This document shows, in pieces, positions 46,331 to 56,600 of a stretch of DNA of 64,000 bases. Position numbers and translations under genes: made by a program. The notes beneath the pieces are model-generated. The model was not told where the DNA came from. It did no database searches and saw nothing but the letters and a program-made list of their open reading frames with translations. The DNA lies in the NCBI GenBank assembly GCA_039707465.1, contig CM077644.1, positions 187,041,462 to 187,105,461 on the forward strand, read 5' to 3'. This DNA is from Rhabdophis nuchalis (taxonomy: Eukaryota > Chordata > Lepidosauria > Squamata > Natricidae). Positions within the stretch are counted from its first letter, which is position 1. The number at the start of each line of letters is the position of its first letter.

Positions 46331-46889
46331 TGAATCACAGTTAAAAAGAGATGTGACTGCATATACAAAGTTCTAATTCCCTGATTATAACTTTTCCTGA
46401 TCTGAAGAAAATTGTTTAAATAATCAACCCACATCCTTCTTTTACAGTGTAATTTTAGTGTGCATATTTACAAGGGACTTCGTGAAATGAACCAGGCTCA
46501 AATGTTTAAATATAATGAGAATAAAACAAACAAACAAAAAATCCAAGATGTTTGGAAATTAAAAAAAAGGATGTTTGCAAGTTTGCATGCATTGCTTTCA
46601 GATATTTTTTTTACTAGGTATTGGGAGTGAATTTATACTAAAAAAGATTAGCATTACCAATGGAAGCTTTTCTCCAATGCTCTCATTGAGGCCATAGAGA
46701 AAAAAGATTATCCAATGTTGTCGCATTTAAAAAAAATCTGCAACAATCTTTTTTTTTTAAACTCCTTTGAATATTGGGATCTTATGTTAATAACTTGTAA
46801 ACTTTAGGAGAAAACACTAGGATCACAGAATTCTCCTATTTATTCAATTGGAAAAAATATTTCATTTGAGAATGCTACATAATATAGTG

Positions 46890-47229
46890 CAGTGATGGTG
46901 AACCTTTTGGGTACCGAGTGCCCAAACCAGAACACACATGCATGTGTGTGCATGTGCACACATGGGAGCGCAGGAAACCCGAAGAAAGCTGGTTGGTGCA
47001 TGCATGCTTGTTTATTGGGCATTTTTCAGGACGTCTTCAGGCCAGTCCATTTTAAGGCCATTTTTTGGCCTGAAAACAGCCCGAAAACGGCCTGAAAAAC
47101 AGCCTAGAAAAGGCCCCAAAAACGGCTTGTTTTTTTAAACCAGAAGAGGAGCTGTCGATGGCACACATGCCCACAGAGAAGGTTCTGGGTGCCACCTCTG
47201 GCACACATGGCATAGGTTTGCCATCACAG
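46890..47229 (+). mobile_element. hAT MITE (CAGTGATGGCGAACC family), TSD atatagtg
   Basis: The ends are cagtgatggtgaacctttt and aggtttgccatcacag, with a perfect 8-bp duplication atatagtg at 46882-46889 and 47230-47237. The interior has repeated ggcctgaaaa and cccgaaaacgg motifs. No transposase. Same family at 51983 and 53228. Confidence 0.88.
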
Positions 47230-47237
47230 ATATAGTG

Positions 47238-49028
47238 CATTATCAGGAAAAAAGAATAATCATGGGGTCAGGATCATGATATTTTTTTAAAAAAAATTAG
47301 CAACTAATGTAAAGTATATTTATCTAAAGATTACTTAGAATACTAGAGAATAAAACATTGTACAAATATGCATCTTTACTAGCCTTATTAAATATATATA
47401 TATATATATATTGTCATTTAATTAAGATAAGTTATACAAGTGTCAAATACTGCAAACAAAAAGAATTTTTAATAAACACTTCCAAAATTTATTTTTAAAA
47501 TCTTAAAATCTCATGTGTCTGTGAGGCATGGAAAAAGACAGTCTAAAATGTAGCGTTATGAGTTTCTTGCTATTCCAAAATTACTGCTGGTACCTTATTA
47601 TCATTCTCTATTATTACATCTTGGGTTACTAGCTTTTGCCTCATTGCTCAGGCTTTACATTTTAACTTGTTTTTGATAGATCTCGATAAGTCTGTATGAA
47701 TAACATAGAACTTTGCAAAAGCGTTTTGGCTTTTGCTAGCCTAATGGTGTAAAACTAAACTTTTTGCTAATTTCTTGTTGTTATTCGTTATTACAGTTTA
47801 GTATTATGATTCGTCTCAGAGTTAACTAGACGTTTAGATTGCATTTGGCATTTTTATTATTTTAAAAACATTGCTAATATTTTGCTTGAAGAACTTGTGC
47901 AAAAACATGTCTTCATGACCAAATGCTTTAAATTACAAATTTACACAACTGTAAATTTGTAATTTTACAAATTTACCATTTGTTAAGACTTCTTTACAAA
48001 TGCTTTAAATAATTGAACATCTAAACTACAAAAATGAAACTTTGAAGATTAGCACAAACGAGGACACTGAACTTAACACTTGTTTTGTACTTTCAAAATG
48101 AAAAAGTGAATGTGAAACAAGGACATTTCCAATGGATTATTTAATGTTACAAAAATTTATGTTGTGCATGCCTCTATGAAATTCTCAACTGTAATATGAA
48201 GCAACACAGTTCTAAGAAGATTGCTCAATTTTTTTTGTATATAGATCAGCCCTAACATTTCAAAACCTTCACTTGACTTTTAAGAGGGTATTTACTCCCT
48301 AGTCAGGCATCCAAAATATGAAATCCTCCCAAAGTTTGCTTATTAAAGTGAGCATCTGGTCACATTTTCAGAGTGGAGGAGTAGCCTGTCCGGTAATTAA
48401 TAAAAATTATTCACATTTTTAGAATTATGTTGGCATCCCTAAACTGATTTTCTTTGCCAATCACAGCAGCGCATCTAAACTTTAATTTCCACAAATATTT
48501 GAGAAATTATTAAATTAATGCAATGCTAGACATTTACTGTGCAATTATTTATCTTCTAGATCAATTATTTTACCAGATTTCATTTCATCTTCGCCAGATG
48601 TTTGAACAGAAATATGCTGTTCAAACTTTCAGTGAACCTATTTAATATATCCACCGATAATCTATTTTAATCTGATGTAGGCCAAATATTCTGACCCACC
48701 TCAGGTTTTCTTTAGATCAGAGGTTATATAGGTTGGGAAATGCTTTTGCAGAGGTTGCCATTAACTATTTCCTGCTTCTATCTGATACCATGTGAGTGCC
48801 TTTGTATGGAAACAGATGTTTACTGTTTCATATATTTTTGTTTTCATTCTATCGGATTTCAACAACAACAAAAATATTGCTAACTTTTACTACCCATGGA
48901 ATCGCCAACTGTCAGGCTCGACTGAAAAGATAACATCATCACCGTCACCTACTTTTACTAAAACAAATATCTACTGAGATTTTCAAAATAAAAATTATTA
49001 CTTCCTTCTTGGGAATGGTGGATTTAAT

Positions 49029-49030
<2 letters not shown>
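47238..49030. other. Intronic unique sequence
   Basis: AT-rich, with a short (AT)n at about 47391-47411. A direct/inverted cluster of 'aatttacaaatt' type words lies at 47935-47990. No gene recognised. Confidence 0.35.

Positions 49031-49118
<88 letters not shown>
49031..49118. repeat. (TA)n microsatellite, about 88 nt
   Basis: Uninterrupted TA dinucleotides, self-complementary and likely unstable. Confidence 0.95.
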
Positions 49119-49121
<3 letters not shown>

Positions 49122-49494
49122 GTTTATAACTAAGTATATATTTCAACTTTGGTTACAAGTTCAAGCAGTCTCAGGATTTAGTTCCTCTTTCTATTCAGTT
49201 TGAAAAGTTAGTTATTTTGTGGAAATTTTCATAGAATATTAGAGCATCTGTTTTAGTATTCTGGTTAATCTTACAAAAAATGTGTTTGCAACTGGGTGAC
49301 AGGCATTATTTTGACATTTTCACTCATGAACATGAGAAAAACTTAATTTCAAAATGATTTGGGGGGTTCCTCATAATACTCTGACCTTATCTGTAACTTA
49401 AAACTTAGTCTGATTATCTCATACTTTTTTGCCTGTTTAAGTGCTTCTCATCTTTGCTCTTGAAAAAGTTCAATCCTTTCAATCACACTAAAAA

Positions 49495-49850
49495 GATTAT
49501 TTCAAGGATTATTATCCCTACATCATTTCAGACAAATGGTTGTCCAATCTCTTCTTAAAAATCTCCAGTGTTAGAGCACCTACAATTTCTGGAGGTAAGT
49601 CCTTCCACTGACTAATTGTTCTGTCAGGAAATTTATTCTTAGTTCTCTCCTTGATCATTTTCTATCAGTACTTTTTGTTCTGCCTTCAGGTGCTTTGGAG
49701 AATAGGTCAACCCCCTCTTCTTTGTGACAGTCCCTTAGATAGTGGAACACTGCTAGTCCTTCTTTTAATTAAACTAGGCATACTAATCTATTTCAACCAT
49801 TCATATGTTTTGGCCTCCAGTCCTCTAATCAAGTGAATGACAGCATTCAC
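49495..49850 (-). mobile_element. CR1 LINE fragment, antisense
   Basis: Antisense CR1 3' coding/UTR region: tttcagacaaatggttgtcc, 'atctcttcttaaaaatctcc', 'ggtaagtccttccactgac' and 'cattcatatgttttggcctc'. The same CR1 region is present in sense at 7379-8304. Confidence 0.75.
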
Positions 49851-50039
49851 CAGTGTTTTCACTAGATTTGAGAGATGTTCTTCAAATGTGCTGAGAGATT
49901 TTCCTCCAAACACCATCATTCTCATAATTGTTCTCCCCAGTGGGGTAAAGAGAGGGCTTGGGCCTTCCAAGTATAGTGGGAGCCCCATGTGCTCTGTCTC
50001 ATCATGCCCAAGAGGCCGGAGCCCTCTCCAAGGTGTTCT

Positions 50040-50190
50040 GCTCAGGAAATTGTTTAATGACTGTGATTGGGTGAGCCAGGATTGTGGTTATTGAATGAGT
50101 GAATCTGGTCACATAGCATCTTGCTTAATGGCTGCTTCATTCATTGACCAATATTCCAGGCTCAATTGTGATTGTAAGAGAACACCTCTA
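50040..50190 (-). mobile_element. MITE-B-like fragment
   Basis: gtgattgggtgagccagga, ttgaatgagtgaatctggtc and 'caggctcaattgtgattg' are degraded motifs of the MITE-A/B group. Confidence 0.4.
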
Positions 50191-50471
50191 ATCACATTTA
50201 CTACTTTTTCCAAATTTAAAAAATACCACAGATAGAAAATGATCTTATGAGGTGAAGTGTCAATTGCTGCTCCCTTCATCAGATTTAGCAGAATTTAGAA
50301 ATGATCAATCAAAGGCATATACCACAATTGGCTTCAAACTAATTGCTCTTATAACTCAGTATGAATATTTCGATCATTAAAATGATTAAATACAAAGAAA
50401 AGAAATAAAATTAAATAAAATGTAAGGAACATTGTTCAACCATGAAAAAATAATCTAAAATCCATACTTAC

Positions 50472-50525
50472 AGGCTGAGGCTGTTCTGCAATACAGCAGT
50501 TGAAACACAACCAGAACTCACTCAT
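50472..50525 (-). CDS. CDC42SE2: CDC42SE2 coding exon 1 (start codon)
   Basis: Encodes the first 18 residues, MSEFWLCFNCCIAEQPQP, from ATG at 50525-50523. The donor on the minus strand is CCT|gtaagtatgga, phase 0, and the next coding exon begins KRRRR at 32170, giving ...QPQP-KRRRR as in the human protein as remembered. Cysteines 10 and 11 are the palmitoylation sites known for the family; Cys7 is also present. The three coding exons together give 84 codons, the length of human CDC42SE2, with no stop or frameshift. The product is a membrane-anchored small effector of the GTPase CDC42. The start is chosen by homology and by the intact frame. Confidence 0.96.
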
Positions 50526-50781
50526 TTTTTTAAACAGTTCAAAGTGCAAATCTTAAGTTAGGAGCAAGACACAACACTTCAAATCTGAAAGGTATCTTGC
50601 CCTAATAATCAGTGTGCATGAGGTCCCACAGTAGCTAAATAAAATTCGTTCTTTTAAGCTTCTTTGTCTACAAAATGAACCAAGTTGCGGTCACGTAGCT
50701 CTCTTCTTTATCTCTCAAGATATTGATTGCAGCATCACCAAACCAATAGTTTCCTTCATTTATTAGCGTTTTAGTAAAATC
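50526..50781 (-). other. CDC42SE2: CDC42SE2 5'UTR part of the first coding exon
   Basis: The minus-strand acceptor tttgcttgtcttccag ends at 50782, and the exon would start at 50781 with GATTTTACTAAAACG. A weaker alternative acceptor (gatacctttcag|atttg) lies about 70 nt upstream of the ATG. The first 37 codons after the better acceptor form an open stretch (DFTKTLINEGNYWFGDAAIN...) that ends in TAG before the CDC42SE2 ATG, and a short upstream ATG frame is also present. Earlier non-coding exons must lie beyond the window. Confidence 0.55.
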
Positions 50782-51600
50782 CTGGAAGACAAGCAAAAAA
50801 GAGAAAATTAAAGAAATGTGATATATTGCTTGTTACACAATGAAGTTTTAATTGCCAAACATTTCATAGTCTATAAAGTTATGGAACTGAATATAAAATT
50901 GCTTTTTCTACAATAAGATCCATAAGTAATAAATCTCAAATATGTAGAAATTCAAAGCATGTACTTTATCTTGCCTTCGTTCCTCTTCCATACTTCTCAA
51001 AGAACACCAAAAAAGGCCACATTAAATATTCCATGTGAACATTTTCTGCATGTCATAATATGACACAGTAATAGTCCTCCTGATTCTTTCACAGCAACCT
51101 TATTTATTATTGCAATTACAGTAAGTTTCTGTTACATTATCCTCTGTCTCTATAGTATTTGTTTATGTCAGCAGCCTGCTAAATAATCTCAGTTCATTTA
51201 AGTGTGTTTAAGCAACCTGGTTGTGTTCTTGCTGACATGCTATCAGACGAACATAAATTGTCTACTGCTACCCTACTGCTGAAAGAAAGGGAGTTTTCAA
51301 AATATATAGACTATTTTTGAACTGCTACCTTAAAAGGTGATAAGCTCCTATAGTGGAAAAATTGAAACACACAAGATTCCATCCACACTTTTGTGAGACT
51401 GAAGGGGTAGTTAATCTCTAACCTAGGGGTTGTTGTTTTTTTTGAAAAGTTAATCAGGCTTTCTACTGCTTTTATTTATTTGTTTGGCATATTCTCTAAT
51501 ATTCTTTTTACTATGGCCAAAATATATTATACAAAGCTACACAGTATCAGAATGTATGATTAAAAGTCCCTTAAACTGTTGTGGGTGGCCAATTTACAAT
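50782..51600. other. Presumed 5' intron sequence
   Basis: Nothing recognised. Confidence 0.35.
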
Positions 51601-51608
51601 CTCTGGAG

Positions 51609-51911
51609 GAGTGGTGGGTTCCGGATCCCATCACAACCGGTATGCTGTGACGGGGCCGGACGCCCATGTTGGGCACACAAACTGCACACATGCACATGCA
51701 ACCGCCCTGTGATGCCCCAGCTGCTCGGTGAGTTCGCGCAGGCGCCATATGCTGTGCACGGATGTGCAATTGGCCCGTTTCCCTCAAAAAGACGTAAGGA
51801 ACGTGGGCGGGCAGGTCAGCCCATCGAAACACTATTCCGGTATGGTGGCCCCTGCTCCCAGCTGTCACCGGTACACCTGTATCGGGCCATACCGTCTGGA
51901 ACCTACCACTG
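51609..51911. mobile_element. hAT-type element (CAGTGGTGGG family)
   Basis: The ends are gagtggtgggttccgga and ctggaacctaccactg. The flanks ctctggag (51601-51608) and ctcttgag (51912-51919) match at seven of eight positions. The interior is CpG-bearing and has no transposase. Confidence 0.8.
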
Positions 51912-51982
51912 CTCTTGAGGTTTAAATTAGGACAGTTTACACCCATCGTGATGATATGCAGGAACCTAGTAAAGACCTAGTT

Positions 51983-52399
51983 CCGTACTGGCGAACCTAT
52001 GGGACGCGTGCCACAGGTGGCACGTGGAGCCATTTGTCAGGGCATGCGAAGTGTTGCCCGGTGAGCTGCCCAGTGCACATGTGCATGCTGGCCAGCTGAC
52101 TTTGGCCTTCTTTTGAGGCCATTTTTCGCCCTCTGAAGGCTTTAGGAGCTTCCCTGAAGCCTCCGGAATGCGAAAAACCAGCCCTACAAGCAAACTGGAA
52201 GTCCATTCCCGAACTTATAAAGCCACTGGAGCCTGTGGAGGGAGAAAAAAGCACGCTAAAACCAGGGGGGAGCGCTGGTCATGCGCACATGGAAGCTGGG
52301 GGCGTGTACATAGCATTATGGGTGTGGCACACCTGCCCACAACCCCCCTGCTCTCCCCCCACTTTTGCCACGCAAGCCAAGAAAGGTTCGCCATCACTG
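51983..52399 (-). mobile_element. hAT MITE (CAGTGATGGCGAACC family), TSD acctagtt
   Basis: The ends are ccgtactggcgaacctatgg and ggttcgccatcactg, with a perfect 8-bp duplication acctagtt at 51975-51982 and 52400-52407. The interior has 'ttgaggccatttttcgccc' and 'tgaagcctccgg' motifs shared with 53228. Confidence 0.88.
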
Positions 52400-52407
52400 A
52401 CCTAGTT

Positions 52408-53219
52408 ATTCTTTTGGGGAAAGTGAAGAGTGATAGCCTTTTGGAGGAAGGCTTTGGGTTGGATTGTGTATATGTGGATTGCTTACGCTGTATGCTGTTT
52501 CAGGGCATTTATTATTTCTTTTTGTCATTTCCACTTTAAGTGTAAGTTGCCCAAAGTTGTTGAGGGTTAGGTAGCCTAAAATTATAGAAATGAAAATAAT
52601 TATCATTAAACTCTCAGTACTGTTTTGTAGAAAAGATATGGATTATGCAATCAAAACAAATCCTTCTATATACATTCTGAATGTTAGTGTGTTTTTTGTT
52701 TAAAAAAAGAAATCCTGTATTTACTGATAATTCACTTTTTTTTATTTTGAAAAAAATCTATTCATTTTCTTAGTCCTCCCTTTCCCCTAATATATTTTGA
52801 GTGAAAGTAGCTAAGAATCTGGAATATTAATACCATATATTAAGAATGGGAAGAAGTTGTTCTGTAGTAAATATACAGAATCCCCCAGAATTTTTAAACC
52901 TAAAAGATACATATTTTAAAGTTATCTTCTTCCTTCTCTTACCTCTAAACTATAGTGATACAGAATCCATGTGTCAAAATATAACATACTACTTCTGAAA
53001 TGTGAAATAATACCTAGCATTCCATGTGACTTGCATCCAGATAAAGCTATTCATAATGACAGGCGCTATTCCATTCTCCCATCCCAATGTTTTTCTGCTA
53101 TATGAAAAACAAAATATATGATGTAAGCATAATCTGGTTCACAAGTAAAAGTCTTCTTTGGTAAAGAAAACCAAATACAATGTCTGATAATATTATTTAG
53201 TTTCCACTAAAAACAAAGC
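52408..53219. other. Unique AT-rich sequence
   Basis: No gene or repeat recognised. Confidence 0.35.
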
Positions 53220-53630
53220 CAATAGGGCAGTGATGGCTAACCTTTTTGTTGTTGGGTGCAAAAAATCCGAGGGAGCGTGTTACCACCCATAATGCAAAGC
53301 GTGGCCCCACATGCGAATGCACATGCAACTCCCCCACTCCCCCCTATGCGCGCCACACTGCTTGCCTCCAAGCTACACTCGGTATTTCCTCTCAGGGGTC
53401 GGGGAGGCAATTTTTGCCCTCCCCACACTCCAGGAAAGCCTCCGGAGTGTGGGAAGGGCAAAAAACAGGCCCAATGAACTACCAGAAGTTTGGAATAGAG
53501 GCTTTCCTGAGAGGGTGAAAACAGCCTCCCCTGGCCCCCTGGAAGCTGGAAACAGATAGTTTCTGAACTTCTGGTTGGACCATTGGGCCCTCCCCATGCT
53601 CCAGAGGCTTTCCTGAAGCCTGGGAAGAGC

Positions 53631-56600
53631 CCCCCCCCGGGGAGCTGCACGGGAGCCCCCCCCCCGGGGAGCTGCACTGGAGCGAGGACGGCGCTGGTGT
53701 CTCCGGCGGTGAGAGTGCCGGAACGAGGGGCGGCGTCCTCGGCCTCCGTTTGATGGGCCGCGCCACGTTGGAGAGGCCTGGAGAAGCCTGGAGAAGCCCA
53801 GAGAAGCTTGGGGAAGCCCGGGGAAATTTGAAGGAGCCCGGGACCCTCCTCCCCGGGGGAGCTGCAGGAGAAGGATGGTGGACGGTGGTGAGAGCGCCGG
53901 GAGACCAGTGGCGAAGGCGGCGATGGTGGAGTGGCGGTGAGAGCGCTAAGGAGGAGAAGGCCGGTATGCCGGGGCAGTGGTGGATGCCGGCCGGGTCGCT
54001 GGATGCCAGGCTGGTCGGAGAGGCTGGTCGGAGAGGCCTGGTGGCCTCAGATGGTTGCGAAATGGCGGTGAGAGCGCCGAGTGGCGGCCTAACATGGGGA
54101 CGACGGCGGAGACGGTGGTGGGAGCACCGGAGCAGAGGTGGGCATTCCCGGCGTCCTTGAGGCGGCGGTGGACGCTGACCGGACCATCGTATACCTGGCT
54201 GGGCCGGCGGGCCGAAGGACGCTGGGGAATTTTCCATCGGGGAGATTGGACTCCCCTCCAGCGCCGAGGGCACCTGATTTATGACTGGAATTGACTTGAA
54301 AGAGCCAAGTCACAGAACGCAACCGGAGACCCTTTAAGACCTTTTAAGACCCTTAAGACCTTTTAAAGACCGAAAGATCCTAAGACCTTGAAGATCGTTG
54401 AACCTCCTCTCATGTGGCCCTTGTGAGGCCTGTAAGATCTTATTGACCCATAACCTTTAAGACCTTGGTTTGAAGCAGCTGTAGTAATAATATTCTGAAC
54501 TTACCCCCCATCGATGCACTGGTGCACTTTACATCCACTCTTTTAAGTGTTACCACTATGTGTTTTAATTCTATTTATTCCATCTATTTATGAATTTTAA
54601 TGTGCCAACGATGCTTGATTTATCCATGACCCATTTTTACATTTTATAATCATTTTGTACTCTAAAACCGATTTGCTACGACTGTGAGAGTCCCCGCTCT
54701 CGCAGGTTTGGCCCTCCGCTTTAACGAGGGCCCGCCTTGATGAAGGATTCATTAATCTGGAGAGGTGGGCGAAGCGCGGCCTTAGGGGTTTTTTAGTTTC
54801 CAAATTATTGTCTATTTTAGGGGGTACCAGGGAGGGGGGAGGGTATAAGCAGTTAGGAAGAGAGGGCCAGGCCGGCAGTCGGCGGAGGGTAGCGGAGGGA
54901 TCCGTAAGGGGGGGGGGAAACACGAGTCGTCCCTATGGAGGGCATTTCCATCCCGACGGTCGTGGGGAGACGCAGGTCCGAGGGGAGGCAAGTTCCATCC
55001 TCCCGGTTGGGAGCACGCAGCCGTTGGTTGCATACGGTTGGGTGTCACAACCCCTGCAGGCTAGGTGGTCAGGGAATACAGAGCCAGGGCCTGAGGCTGA
55101 TGTTTTGCAATGCCAGGTCCGTTGTCAACAAAGCCCCCCTCATTTGTGACCTTGTGTCAGAGGGGGAGCCGGACCTGGCAGGAATTGCGGAGACCTGGTT
55201 GGGTCACGAGGGCGGACTCCCCCTCGTTGAAATGTGCCCACCAGGTTACCGCGCTTTTCATCAGCCTCGGACCCTAGGCAGGGGTGGTGGGGTGGCGGTT
55301 ATTGTAAAGGAAGGTCTTGAGCCGAGAGAGACCACTGTGCCACAGACCACCGGTTGTGAGTCCCTCTGCGTGAAGTGGGGCCTAGGGAGGCAGTTGGGCG
55401 TGCTGGTTATATACCTGGCTCCCCGCTATGTAGCAGCAGCCCTGCCTGAGCTCCTGGAGGTGATCGCTACGGTGGCAGTGGAGACCCCCAGACTCCTAGT
55501 CATGGGGGACTTTAATCTGCCATCGGTGGGCGAATCATCCGAGGTAGCTCGGGAGTTCATGGCTTCCATGACGGCCATGGACCTGACCCAATTAATTCAA
55601 GGCCCCACCCACGAGGGTGGACATACACCGGATCTCATCTTCGTCTCTGGCCAGTGGAAAAGTGATCTGATTATAGGGGATATAGCCATCACACCCTTGT
55701 CATGGTCAGACCACTCACTTCTCCGGCTCGACTTTCCAACCGCTACTCCCCTCCGCGGGGAGGCGGAACCTGAGTCACCAATCTGGTTCCGCCCCAGGCG
55801 CCTGATGGACCCTGATGGGTTCCAGGCGGCGCTTGGGCCACTTTCTGTACCCCTGACCCGTGCCCCGATGGAGGACCTCACGGCCGCATGGAATAGTGCG
55901 GCCGTGGGGGCCTTGGATTGGGTTGCGCCCTTGCGGCGGCGAGCCACCCTGGCTCCTTGGTTTACCGAGGAGCTGAGGGTGATGAAACGCCACAAGAGAT
56001 GCCTAGAGAGAAGATGGAGGACTACCCGATCTGAATCTGACCGGACACAGGTAAGAGCCCATTTACGGACTTACATTGTGGCGCTGAGAGTGGCCAAACG
56101 TCATCATTGTGCCACTCTCATAGCATCCGCAGATAACCGCTCTGCCGCCCTGTTTAGGGTGACCCGCTCCCTCCTTCAACAGAGGGTGCGGGAAGCCCCG
56201 CTACAGGGTAGAGCAGAGGAATTTGTGATTTATCTGCAGGAGAAAATCGCTCAGATACAGAACGAGTTAGCCCCCATTGATGGCCCAGTGGGTTGCCACG
56301 AGGCGGATCTTGTTTGGGAGGAGTTTGACTCCGTTACTTCCGAGGATATGGACAGGCTACGTGGGCGACTGCGAGCCACCACATGTTTATTGGACCCGTG
56401 TCCCTCCTGGCTTGTACTGGCATCCTGGGAGGTGACACGAGGCTGGCTCCAAGAGGTTGTCAATGCTTCTTTGAGGGAGGGTTCCTTGCCTGCCTCCTTT
56501 AAAGAGGCCATGGTGAGGCCCCTCCTGAAGAAGCCCTCTTTGGATCCAGCTCTTTTAAACAACTATCGTCCCGTCTCCAACCTTCCCTTCTTGGCGAAGG

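Noticed and set aside
53479..54273. 264-codon Pro-rich minus-strand frame
   Set aside because: Antisense of the GC-rich L2 5' region; no motif and no conservation signal visible.
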